A stretch of 37,442 nt of DNA, from contig DKRV01000021.1 of NCBI GenBank assembly GCA_002472405.1, forward strand, positions 1 through 37,442, in the 5' to 3' direction. Positions 1 through 7,300 of the stretch are shown here, in pieces (the first letter of the stretch is position 1; the number at the start of each line of letters is the position of its first letter). The translations under genes and the position numbers were made by a program. A model generated the notes under the pieces. That model was not told the origin of the DNA, did no database searches, and worked only from the letters and a program-made list of their open reading frames with translations. The stretch is from Clostridiales bacterium UBA7273. Its GTDB lineage: Bacteria; Bacillota; Clostridia; Oscillospirales; Oscillospiraceae.

Positions 1-12
1 CTTGTCAGCTTA

Positions 13-36
13 TATTTTATTGTGTCAGCCGGCCTG
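13..36. repeat. Partial end of the 310-bp structured repeat (third copy, remnant)
   Basis: The stretch ending in TGTGTCAGCCGGCCT matches the terminal inverted repeat of the two full elements at 2155-2465 and 11649-11957, at about 20 of 22 positions by eye. The sequence further left does not continue the match, so this is either a diverged remnant or the end of a copy cut off by the window. Like the full copies it lies directly after the 3' end of a gene. Confidence 0.45.
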
Positions 37-62
37 TTTGGGCGCTCGAAAAATGTGTAATC

Positions 63-1489
63 TCAGGCTTCGGCGGAGGCTTGCTTTGCGGCCTCGTTCT
101 TTGCTGCGGCGGTCACGATAAGGAAGCCGAGCGCGACAAGCGCAAAGGTGATTATCGCGATTATTTGCAGGGTGCCGGAATAGGTCCCGTCCTTGAGCGG
201 ATAGGTGTAGCCGTGATAACGGGTCAGCAGACCGAAGATGTTGCAGCCTACTGCAAGCACCGCGGTGATGATGCCGAGCACGAACGCGCCCTTTTTGCCG
301 ACAAGACCCAGTATGCCGCCGATGATGCCGAGAACGGCGGCGACGGCGAGCGCGACATACAGGCCAAGGCGCATGTAAAGCTCGTGCGTTACGTCGGCAA
401 CGTGGTGATCGACCGACTCGCGGAAGCTCTTGCAGACAACAAGGCACTGGTCAAGATCCAGATACGGCTCGCCGGTGCGCAGCGTCATGAGGTTTCTGTT
501 TTCGTCGTACTTTTTCCAGTCAAAGTCGGAGCCGAGGCGCTGCTCGGGACCGGGAACAGCCATATCGCCGTTGTGGCGGTATATAGGCTCGTTTTTGAAG
601 CATACCATGGTGTATTCGTCAACAAGCGCCATGCCGGACTCGAATGCCTCAAGGTCGTTTCGCCCGGCCTCGAGCTGAGCCGCGCCGTCGGCAAGCTCCT
701 TTGCGCCGGCAGCAAGCTCGCTTTCGCCGGCTTCGAGTGCCTTCTTTCCGGCTGCGAGATCCTTCTCACCCTGCGCAAGCTGCTTTTCGGCCTCGGCAAG
801 CTGCTGCTCTCCGGCAGCAAGCTCGGCCTTGCCGGCCTCAAGCTCCTTCAGGCCGTCTTCGTACTGCTTGAGCATAGCCTTGCCCTCTGCCACCATGTTC
901 TGAACATAGGCAGGGAAATCGGTCACGTCTGCCGGGATGGAAAGTCCCAAGCGTTCGGCAATGGGTGCGACCTTGCCGACAAACCATGCCTGCGCGCTAT
1001 CAAAGCCGGGCAGCTTTGCGATGCTGCCGTCGCGGAATTTGACATAGGTGTTCAGCAGCGGCATGAGCGGCTCGATCTTTGCAAGAAGCGCCTTGCCCTC
1101 GTTGTAGGCGTCGGTGTTCGCGTCGATCATCGCCTGACCTGCCGCGACCTTTGCGCGCCCTTCCTCAAGCGCCTTTTTGCCGGCGGCATAGTCTTTGTAG
1201 CCCTGCGCGAGCGTTGCCTTGCCCTCGTTATAGGCCTTTTGACCGGCTGCATAGTCGCTCAGACCCTTGGCGTAGGTCCCGACACCTTCAAGATAGGCTG
1301 CCTCGTTCTCCTTGAGCATGCCGATGGCCTTTTCAAGATCGCCTACAACGTCTGCCGCCTTCGCATCCTCTTCCTTGTACTGCTTTATCGCAAGTCCGTC
1401 CTTGACGCCGAACCCGGCGGCGATAAGCGCGAACAGCGACGCGACGATGAGCAGGATACTGATCGTGGTGGTAAGAGCTGATTTTTCAT
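63..1489 (-). CDS. Membrane-anchored heptad-repeat protein, frame broken at the start codon
   Basis: Function not recognised. The open frame from 1319 down encodes long stretches of 7-residue repeats with a regular glycine (units like ELAAGAK-ELADGAA), a middle non-repeat segment and three C-terminal membrane helices (roughly the last 115 residues). This resembles the helical repeat regions of YhgE/Pip-type envelope proteins, by inference only. The same frame stays open upstream of the first ATG and encodes a good N-terminal membrane helix (TISILLIVASLFALIAAGF). However, the only ATG with a strong ribosome site (AGGGGAG, ATG at 1489) is out of frame by one base. One more A in the A5 run just after that ATG would give MKKSALTTTIS and an intact protein of about 475 residues. 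Either a sequencing error, a phase-variable A tract or a recent inactivation is possible. Confidence 0.7.
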
Positions 1490-1545
1490 TTTTCTCCCCT
1501 TTAATAAAAATTTGCGTTTATGTGCCCTGAGGCACTGCTGTTAAC

Positions 1546-1574
1546 ATGTTATTCATAAATTCATAATTTGTCAA
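1546..1574 (-). promoter_or_regulatory. Sigma-A type promoter for the heptad-repeat protein
   Basis: Minus-strand TTGACA (1569-1574), 17 bp spacer, TAACAT (1546-1551), about 57 bp upstream of the ATG at 1489. Confidence 0.6.
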
Positions 1575-1626
1575 CACTTTTAAGATGATCATAAGAGAAA
1601 TCTTCCGCACCGCCGCGAAAAGTGCA

Positions 1627-1655
1627 TTGAATTTTTGCGCAAAATGCGATATATT
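1627..1655 (+). promoter_or_regulatory. Promoter for the DivIVA-like gene
   Basis: TTGAAT (1627-1632), 17 bp spacer, TATATT (1650-1655). It lies 38 bp upstream of the ATG at 1693 and is divergent from the promoter at 1546-1574. Confidence 0.5.
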
Positions 1656-1692
1656 AGCTCTATATATGTGTATAAAATGCGGAGGGTGAAAT

Positions 1693-2154
1693 ATGTCAGT
1701 GACGATGGAGTTTTTTGACGGCATAACGTTTGATATCGCAAAGCAGAAGTATTACAACGCCAACAAGGTCGATGCCCGGATGGAGGAGATCAAGGCCGCG
1801 TTTGCGGAGCTTATCGAGGAAAATAACGAGCTGCGCCGGCAGATAAACGATGTCGGGCTTTCCAAGGAGCGGGTCGCCGAGCTTATCATGGGCGCGCAGG
1901 CAAAGGCCGACGAAATGATAAAGGACGCAAACGCGAAAGCCGAGGAGATAATAAGCAAAGCAAAGCTCGATGCCGACGGCATCGTTGTCAGCCGCAAGGC
2001 ATCTGACGGCGGCGAAAAAACGCTTGGACTTACGCAAAACCAACTTGCCGCGATAGATAAGCTCAATAAGCAGCTTGACGATTTCAACGTCGCCCAGGCA
2101 ACGCAGATATTCCGCATAAAGCAGGCGCTCATGGGCATAGCGCTGGATAAATAG
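1693..2154 (+). CDS. Small DivIVA-like coiled-coil protein
   Basis: 153 residues. The N-terminal segment FDGITFDIAKQKYYNANKVDA, followed by a helix with regularly spaced hydrophobic residues, resembles the short DivIVA/GpsB N-terminal module (a motif ending in an xxVDxxL-type turn). Residues 28-115 are predicted coiled coil, rich in Ala, Glu and Lys. Proteins of this kind sit at the cytoplasmic face of septa or poles and recruit partners; which partner is not visible here. GGAGGG at 1681-1686 precedes the ATG. The gene is monocistronic, and its stop codon abuts the structured repeat at 2155, which probably ends the transcript. The DivIVA assignment is by pattern, not by strong identity. Confidence 0.6.
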   Translation: MSVTMEFFDGITFDIAKQKYYNANKVDARMEEIKAAFAELIEENNELRRQINDVGLSKERVAELIMGAQAKADEMIKDANAKAEEIISKAKLDADGIVVSRKASDGGEKTLGLTQNQLAAIDKLNKQLDDFNVAQATQIFRIKQALMGIALDK

Positions 2155-2465
2155 AAAAAACAGCTTCCCAAAGGCCGGCTGACACAAGAAAACACACGCC
2201 AAAAAAGGCGGAGCAAGCACGAATGTCTTCGTTGCGACGGCTTGGTATACACAAAGTATGCCTGCGCCGCCGCGCCTTGACCTCGCACTTGCTCCGCCTT
2301 TTTGGTGCTTTGCAGTTTTGAAACTGAGATTTTTTGTTCCTGCAAGGACAAAGCCCGAGAGCATACTGTCGTATTCTCAAGGCTTTGGACGCCGCAGGGG
2401 CGAAAAAGATCGTTTCAAAACCGTGTGTTTTCTTGCGTCAGCCGGCCTAAGGGAAGCCGTTTTTT
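2155..2465 (+). repeat. 311-bp structured repeat with 44-bp terminal inverted repeats, copy 1
   Basis: The ends 2155-2198 and 2422-2465 are inverted repeats (about 40 of 44 matching), beginning AAAAAAC and containing GGCCGGCTGAC. Inside are two further stem-loops. Stem A pairs 2201-2217 with 2288-2303 (core GGCGGAGCAAG) and contains a GGTATAC/GTATGCC hairpin. Stem B pairs 2316-2354 with 2381-2420 (core TTTTGAAAC/GTTTCAAAA). The element fills the gap between two convergent genes and its outer T tract (2460-2465) makes it look like a bidirectional terminator. A near-identical inverted copy lies at 11649-11957. No conserved reading frame exists between copies, so it is non-coding; it is MITE-like, with no transposase nearby. 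Confidence 0.8.
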
Positions 2466-2472
2466 GTAAATA

Positions 2473-3315
2473 TTAAATTCCGAGATAAAATCCGGTGCTG
2501 AGGATTTCCTCGGTTCGCGAGAGCACGTCGTGCGCCTCTTCGTAATTGCGAAGGGCAAGCTCCGCGACGAGGTAGTTTGTCAGGCACATGGGCGCTGTCA
2601 GCGAGTTTTTGCATGAAACGCTTTTTATCGAGCAGTTGAAGCACACGTCGCCGTAGGCCTTGACGGGTAGATCGTTGTTTGACGTGAACAGCACGACCTT
2701 GACTCCGTGGCTGCGCATCCACGCAAGAATGTTTATGCCGATGCGCGAATAACGGGGGAAGATATAGGCAATGCACACGTCTCCGGACTCTGCGTTGACT
2801 ATCTCTTCGGGGTATATAAGGCCGGTGGTCTGAATAAAATGCACATTGCGCTTTATCTCGCCCAGGCGCGATACCATGTAGTGCGCGAGCGAAAAGCTGC
2901 TGCGCATGCCGAGAACATATATCTTGTTTGCGCCGCTGATCATTTCAATAGCTTTTTCAAGATCGTCAGCATGCAGCCCGGCGAGGGTGAGCTGAATGTT
3001 TTTGATGTCGGTCGAGAAAGCCTCTTCGAGCAGATCGTTGCCGGACGATACTACAGCGCGCTCGAGCCTGTCCGGCAGAGAGCCTTTGGTCTGGATCTCC
3101 TTTTTTATGCTGTCCTGCATCTCGGAAAAGCCTGAATAGTCAAGCGCACGGGCAAAGCGAATGACCGTTGTCGTGCTTACTCCTATCTTTTCCGCCAGCT
3201 CCTCGAGCGTGGAAAAGGCTATATCTTCATAATTTTCGTCAACGTAATTTGCGACTACCTTCTGTGAATGTGTCAGTTTGCCGTATGCGGCACTTACTTT
3301 TGAGGTGAAGAGCAT
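2473..3315 (-). CDS. RpiR/MurR-family transcriptional regulator
   Basis: 280 residues from the ATG at 3315; an AAGGA lies about 11 bases upstream, and earlier ATGs in frame have no ribosome site. The N-terminal helix-turn-helix (about residues 10-75, with LEELAEKIGVSTTTVIRFAR) is the HTH_6 domain. Residues about 105-250 form a SIS sugar-phosphate-binding domain (ANKIYVLGMRSSFSLAHYM, then VVLFTSNND). Members repress or activate carbohydrate and organic-acid genes in response to phosphorylated sugars or acids. It is divergent from the GntR gene at 3460 with only 144 bp between them, and is probably part of control of the adjoining hydroxy-acid island; its ligand is unknown. Confidence 0.88.
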   Translation of the reverse strand: MLFTSKVSAAYGKLTHSQKVVANYVDENYEDIAFSTLEELAEKIGVSTTTVIRFARALDYSGFSEMQDSIKKEIQTKGSLPDRLERAVVSSGNDLLEEAFSTDIKNIQLTLAGLHADDLEKAIEMISGANKIYVLGMRSSFSLAHYMVSRLGEIKRNVHFIQTTGLIYPEEIVNAESGDVCIAYIFPRYSRIGINILAWMRSHGVKVVLFTSNNDLPVKAYGDVCFNCSIKSVSCKNSLTAPMCLTNYLVAELALRNYEEAHDVLSRTEEILSTGFYLGI

Positions 3316-3361
3316 ATTCACCCGTCCTTCCATATGTTCTAAATAATACTTTCCGATACTT

Positions 3362-3390
3362 ATTGTACAATATGCAGGCTGATATTGCAA
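3362..3390 (-). promoter_or_regulatory. rpiR-type gene promoter with a perfect palindrome at the -10
   Basis: Minus-strand TTGCAA (3385-3390), 17 bp, TACAAT (3362-3367). The -10 lies inside the 12-bp perfect palindrome TATTGTACAATA (3361-3372), a likely operator for the adjacent GntR or RpiR protein. A related TTTGTACAGA occurs at 7116-7125 in front of the TRAP genes. Confidence 0.6.
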
Positions 3391-3398
3391 GGAATGAT

Positions 3399-3427
3399 TT
3401 GACGGCGTGTTTTTGCGATGCTATAAT
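3399..3427 (+). promoter_or_regulatory. gntR promoter with flanking inverted repeat
   Basis: TTGACG (3399-3404), 17 bp, TATAAT (3422-3427). The -10 is bracketed by GATGC and GCATC, so an autoregulatory operator is plausible. Confidence 0.65.
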
Positions 3428-3459
3428 TGCATCATTAAAGTTATAATGGAGGGCGAAAT

Positions 3460-4140
3460 ATGCCGCTTCCAAACTATCCGTATGCAGGAAAAGATACGCT
3501 TACGAAAGCCGACATACTCGAAACTTTGCAGCACTGGATAACAGTTATGCAGCTCAAGCCCGGCGAGAAAATATCCGACACGGAGATCGCCGAGTATTTT
3601 AATGTGAGCCGCACGCCGGTGCGCGAGGTGCTGAAAATGCTCGAGCAGCAGAAGCTCATCTTCACCTATCCCGGCAGGGCGACGATAGTCGCAGACCTTG
3701 CGCTGGACGATATCGAGAGCTACTATCTGCCGATGCAGACCCTGCAATGCCTTGCCGTTCGCCTTGCGGTGGAAAAGGCCGATGCTGCCGATGTTGAGGA
3801 GCTTGAAAGGCTCAACGCCGTGTTCGGCGAGGTGATGGAGCGACGGAATGATGCCGAGAGCATTCTCATGGCCGACAAGAACTTTCACGAAAAAATACTT
3901 GAGATCGCAGGAAACGAATATATCGAAGAATTCTGCTCGGCGCTTTGGGTGCATATTGCGCGGCTCGACTATATGTTTTTCCGCGACAACACGATGGGAA
4001 CATCCTATAACGACCACAAGCTTATGATAGAAAGCTTCCGCATAAAGGACCCCTTCGGCGCGGAGCTTGCAATGAAAAATAACTGGAACTATTCGATGCT
4101 GGCTGTAAAAGCCGTCAACGATAAGGGCAGCATCGCATAA
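3460..4140 (+). CDS. GntR-family regulator, FadR/FCD subfamily
   Basis: 226 residues. The winged helix spans about residues 14-75 (ISDTEIAEYFNVSRTPVREV is the recognition region typical of GntR proteins). The FCD ligand domain spans about 85-215, with the metal/acid-binding pattern in DKNFHEKILEIAGN and later His residues (HIARLD, NDHKLMI). FCD regulators usually sense carboxylic acids such as lactate, gluconate or glycolate, and are commonly coded beside the pathway they control. This fits the TRAP, LarA-like and kinase genes that follow. GGAGGG lies 8 bases before the ATG. It converges on the kinase-enolase gene with a shared terminator between. Confidence 0.9.
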   Translation: MPLPNYPYAGKDTLTKADILETLQHWITVMQLKPGEKISDTEIAEYFNVSRTPVREVLKMLEQQKLIFTYPGRATIVADLALDDIESYYLPMQTLQCLAVRLAVEKADAADVEELERLNAVFGEVMERRNDAESILMADKNFHEKILEIAGNEYIEEFCSALWVHIARLDYMFFRDNTMGTSYNDHKLMIESFRIKDPFGAELAMKNNWNYSMLAVKAVNDKGSIA

Positions 4141-4158
4141 AACCGAATAAATTAAAAT

Positions 4159-4199
4159 GCCGCCGCAGTCAATTGACTGCGGCGGCTGTTTGCGTTTTT
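4159..4199. terminator. Bidirectional terminator
   Basis: A perfect 28-nt palindrome at 4159-4186 (arms GCCGCCGCAGTCAA/TTGACTGCGGCGGC) is followed by T-rich sequence on the plus side and A/T-rich sequence on the other. It separates the convergent gntR and kinase-enolase genes. Confidence 0.85.
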
Positions 4200-6885
4200 A
4201 GAACTTAACTATGTCGTCGATCTTCGCCATGTGGCAGCCGGGGTAATTATCCTTGACGCGCATGAGGAAGTTGAGCTTGTCGATCCTCTCGCCGGAGCGT
4301 GGGCAGCCGTTTTTGATAAACGGTATCTGAAGACCGACTGCGAGATCCATTACCACATCGCCGACAACGCCGCCGCTGCGGCCGGAGGTTATCGAGAACA
4401 GACCGTGCTCGTTGGCGAAGCGGTGGGACTCGAGCGCCTCGGAGATGGTGCCGACCTGGTTGGGTTTGAGGATGAAGCCGTCGATGCTGTTGCGGTCATA
4501 TGCCTTGCGGATGCGTTCGGGGTTGGAAACGGTGAAGTCGTCGGCAATGATGAAGGTGCGAGTGATCTCCTTGTGTGCCTTCTCGAAGCCGTCCCAGTCG
4601 TCCTCGTCGAGCATATCCTCGATGAACACGAAGTTGTGCTTCTCGGTCAGGGCCTTGACATAGGCGATGACCTCGTCGGTCGTGACCTGCTTGCCGTTGA
4701 GGTAATAGGTCTTGCTCTCGCGGTCGTACATTTCGCTCATGGCGCAGTCGAGCGCGAAGGCGCACTGCTCAGTGTAGCCGCAGTCGTCGATCGCCTTCTG
4801 GATAAGGCTCAGGCAGACCTCGGGATCCTCGGAGGGAGCGCACCAGCCGAACGATCCGCCGACACGAGGCTCGGAGCCGGTGTACTCGCGGATGACCTTG
4901 CCGAGGCGGTTAAAGACCTTGACGGCTATCTCGACTGCCTGCTCGATATCCGATGCACGGTAGGGCATGACGATGAACTCGTTGAACGCCTGCTTTATGC
5001 CGGCATTGTTGCCGCCGTTGAGAACATTGAAGGATGGGATGGGGACGGTCTTGATATCGCCGCCTGCGATATAGTCGTAAAGCGGACGCTTGAGGCTTGC
5101 CGCGGCTGCGCGGTAAGCTGCAACGGATACGGAGTAGATCGCGTTGCCGCCGAGCTTGGACTTGTTGTCCGTGCCGTCAAGCTCGATCATCTTTCTGTCG
5201 ATGGCATCGAGGTCGAGGGTATCCATGCCGATGAGCGCAGGACCGATTATGTCGTTTACGTTTGCTACCGCCTTGTGTACGGACATGCCGTCGTACTCGG
5301 CCGGATCGTTATCGCGCAGAACGAAGGATTCGTGCATGCCGACGGAGGAGCCGGTCGGAGCTGCTGCCGTGCCGATCGAGCCGTCCTCGGTGATGACGTC
5401 AACCTCGACCATCGGGCGGCACTTGCAGTCGATGATCTGGCGTGCGTGAACCTTTTTGATGCGGCTGCCCTTGAGCTTTTTGGCAGGCAGCTCGGGAACA
5501 TACATTATATTAAAATCGCACAGATTTGTGCCGGTGTTGCCGGTGAACACTGCGTCGCCGATCGCGTCGAGCGCTTCAAAGCAGGCGTGGCCGCGCAGAT
5601 TTTCAAAAATGTCGATGCCTTTTTCGCATGCGGTGTCGTAGCTTGTGGAGTCGGTCATACCGCCTGCAACGACGGTCGTGCCGTCGGTTCCCTCGGAGTC
5701 GATCGACAGGCAGACGCAGCCGGGCGCTTTCTTGCCGGAGATGGAGTAGGAAAGCGTAAGCTCCTGGCCGGGGCCGCCGTGACCGGTGATGGTGGAGTTA
5801 TCGAGAATTTTGGTGGTGGCTTCGCCGGAGCACAGCAGGACGCAGGGCGGCTTTATGGGGTTGCCGTAGTTCTGGATCTCGCGCGCGAGGGAGGCAAACA
5901 CTGTGCCGACGTCCTTGGCCTCGCCCTCGAGGTAGGAGGTGAGGATTATTGCCGGGATGCCCATCTCCTCGGATATGCGCTTTGCCGTCAGGCAGGAGTC
6001 GGGCAGACTGTTTATCAGGAAATAGGTGTTCTCGGGGAATGCCTTGGGGGTCTCGCCCTCGGGACCTACGTTCATCAGGTAGTCAACAACACTCTTGGGC
6101 AGACGGTCTGCAACGTCGTAATCGCGGATGACCTGACGTGCCTCCTCAAGCGTGGTCTGATCCGGCCCCATGGGCGTGCCCTTGTAGTTCTTGTACGGCT
6201 CGCCGATATCGCCGGTTGCCGGAGTGCCGACCGCGTCGGAGATGCCGAAGCCGATAAGCTCTGCGCCGCGAGAGCGGATGCGCTTTGCGAGCATGCCGCC
6301 GTTCATGGCGGAGATGTGGCGGCGGATAGCGTTTATCTCATAGATGCCGGCACCGGACTTGAGCATAACGTCGGTGGTGTCGATCTCGTCCTGAAGGGTT
6401 ATTCCCTCGATGGGGCAGCTCATGAGAGCCGAGGAGCCGCCGCTTATTACTACTATAAAAAGATCATCCTCGTTTGCACTGTCAACGAGCTTTATGATCT
6501 CCTTGCATGCGCGCAGACCCTCCTCGTTGGGCAGGGGGTGGCCGCCGACATACACATCGGTCTTGCGGAAAACGTCGGTGTCTTCCTTTATTTTAACTAT
6601 GGCAATGCCGCGCGTAAGATGATCGCCGAGGATCTCGTCAACGGCCATGGCCATATGGTTGCAGGCTTTGCCGGCACCGAGCAGATATACGTTGCGCTTC
6701 TTGCTCAGATCCCAGCGGCGCGAGCCGATGCACAGCACGTCGCCCTCCATGTGGGCTATGCTCTTGATACGCTCGTAAGCGTCGAGATGCTGAAGCGTTT
6801 TCTCGGTGATGTCCAGAACGATCTTTCTTCCGTCGATGTCGCCGTGGGAGAGCAGTGCCTCACGGTTCTTGATCTTTTTCTGCAT
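4198..6885 (-). CDS. Fusion of glycerate 2-kinase (MOFRL family) and an enolase-like domain
   Basis: 895 residues. Residues 1-463 are a class II glycerate 2-kinase: LLGAGKA (69-74), ISGGSSAL (147-154), the INAIRRHISAMNGGMLA segment (184-200), GHGGPGQELTLS (368-379), SEGTDGT (397-403) and TGNTGTN (448-454). Known members phosphorylate D-glycerate to 2-phosphoglycerate, which is enolase's substrate. Residues about 476-895 form an enolase fold of near full length. Kept are the metal ligands (Asp712, Glu756, Asp782/783), the catalytic lysine of LKPNQVGT (Lys806), Glu636, the phosphate contacts Arg836-Ser837 and Lys858. Missing, compared with yeast enolase, are His159 (Asn627), Glu211 (Ser678 in VGGSFG) and His373 (Gly835 in TSGRSGG). 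A normal 2-phosphoglycerate dehydratase activity is therefore doubtful. Start: ATG at 6885 with GGAGG 8 bases upstream. It is divergent from the TRAP genes. Confidence 0.9.
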   Translation of the reverse strand: MQKKIKNREALLSHGDIDGRKIVLDITEKTLQHLDAYERIKSIAHMEGDVLCIGSRRWDLSKKRNVYLLGAGKACNHMAMAVDEILGDHLTRGIAIVKIKEDTDVFRKTDVYVGGHPLPNEEGLRACKEIIKLVDSANEDDLFIVVISGGSSALMSCPIEGITLQDEIDTTDVMLKSGAGIYEINAIRRHISAMNGGMLAKRIRSRGAELIGFGISDAVGTPATGDIGEPYKNYKGTPMGPDQTTLEEARQVIRDYDVADRLPKSVVDYLMNVGPEGETPKAFPENTYFLINSLPDSCLTAKRISEEMGIPAIILTSYLEGEAKDVGTVFASLAREIQNYGNPIKPPCVLLCSGEATTKILDNSTITGHGGPGQELTLSYSISGKKAPGCVCLSIDSEGTDGTTVVAGGMTDSTSYDTACEKGIDIFENLRGHACFEALDAIGDAVFTGNTGTNLCDFNIMYVPELPAKKLKGSRIKKVHARQIIDCKCRPMVEVDVITEDGSIGTAAAPTGSSVGMHESFVLRDNDPAEYDGMSVHKAVANVNDIIGPALIGMDTLDLDAIDRKMIELDGTDNKSKLGGNAIYSVSVAAYRAAAASLKRPLYDYIAGGDIKTVPIPSFNVLNGGNNAGIKQAFNEFIVMPYRASDIEQAVEIAVKVFNRLGKVIREYTGSEPRVGGSFGWCAPSEDPEVCLSLIQKAIDDCGYTEQCAFALDCAMSEMYDRESKTYYLNGKQVTTDEVIAYVKALTEKHNFVFIEDMLDEDDWDGFEKAHKEITRTFIIADDFTVSNPERIRKAYDRNSIDGFILKPNQVGTISEALESHRFANEHGLFSITSGRSGGVVGDVVMDLAVGLQIPFIKNGCPRSGERIDKLNFLMRVKDNYPGCHMAKIDDIVKF

Positions 6886-6944
6886 ATGTCATTCCTCCAA
6901 CAGGTATTGTGAACGGTATAGCAATATATCGCGAATGTATTTTT

Positions 6945-6973
6945 ACTATAATGATAAATGAATGCAAAGTCAA
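6945..6973 (-). promoter_or_regulatory. Promoter of the kinase-enolase gene
   Basis: Minus-strand TTGACT (6968-6973), 17 bp, TATAGT (6945-6950), giving a leader of about 50 nt. It is a strong match to a vegetative promoter. Confidence 0.75.
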
Positions 6974-7093
6974 ACAAAGCGGCGGATAATTTCGTTTCTC
7001 GTTAACGGAGTTATATTTTTTAAAGCCCTTTAACATGCAATTTAAAAAAGATTGTTAAAAAGCTATAAATTTAAGCTTGTCAACAGAAATTTA

Positions 7094-7129
7094 TGCACAA
7101 AAAGTGCAGTATTATTTTGTACAGAAAAT
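7094..7129. promoter_or_regulatory. Candidate operators in the 415-bp divergent spacer
   Basis: TGCAC-AAAAA-GTGCA (7094-7108) is a perfect inverted repeat. Just right of it, TTTGTACAGA (7116-7125) resembles the TTGTACAA palindrome in front of rpiR. Both lie in the AT-rich spacer 6886-7300, between the kinase-enolase and TRAP genes. They are likely binding sites of the island's GntR or RpiR regulator; this is inferred from symmetry and position. Confidence 0.45.
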
Positions 7130-7191
7130 ACTAAAATTATTATTTTAATAATTCAAGTTAATATAGTTATATATTTTTTCACAAAAACAGT

Positions 7192-7251
7192 TATAATGAT
7201 AACAACGCGGTATAAACTGTGCATCCCACAAAATACACAAAAAATGCACAG
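7192..7251 (+). promoter_or_regulatory. Probable TRAP operon -10 and downstream inverted repeat
   Basis: TATAAT at 7192-7197 has only a poor -35, suggesting activator dependence. Downstream, CTGTGCAT (7217-7224) and ATGCACAG (7244-7251) are perfect 8-bp inverted arms 19 bp apart, sharing the TGCAC core seen at 7094-7108. A repressor bound here would block elongation from this promoter. Confidence 0.45.
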
Positions 7252-7300
7252 CAGCCGCGTACCTAAACAAATCTCGGAGAGCCTATTAAGGAGAGAAGCT

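Noticed and set aside
2129..2476. Short open frames through the 310-bp repeats, coding similar peptides in both copies
   Set aside because: The similarity follows from the DNA repeat. The frames shift between copies because of small indels, and there is no ribosome site, so the element is non-coding.
4231..6912. A very long open frame on the plus strand, opposite the kinase-enolase gene
   Set aside because: It mirrors the codon bias of the real minus-strand gene, has no recognisable domain, and the minus strand has both conserved domains, a ribosome site and a promoter.
7048..7075. TTGTTAAA half-site resembling a Rex site before the TRAP genes
   Set aside because: Only one half matches, in an AT-rich background where such words are expected by chance.
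7052..7300. Longer N-terminus for DctM starting at 7052
   Set aside because: The extra codons cover the -10 and operator-like repeats, have AT-rich atypical codons and no ribosome site. The ATG at 7301 follows AAGGAGAG.
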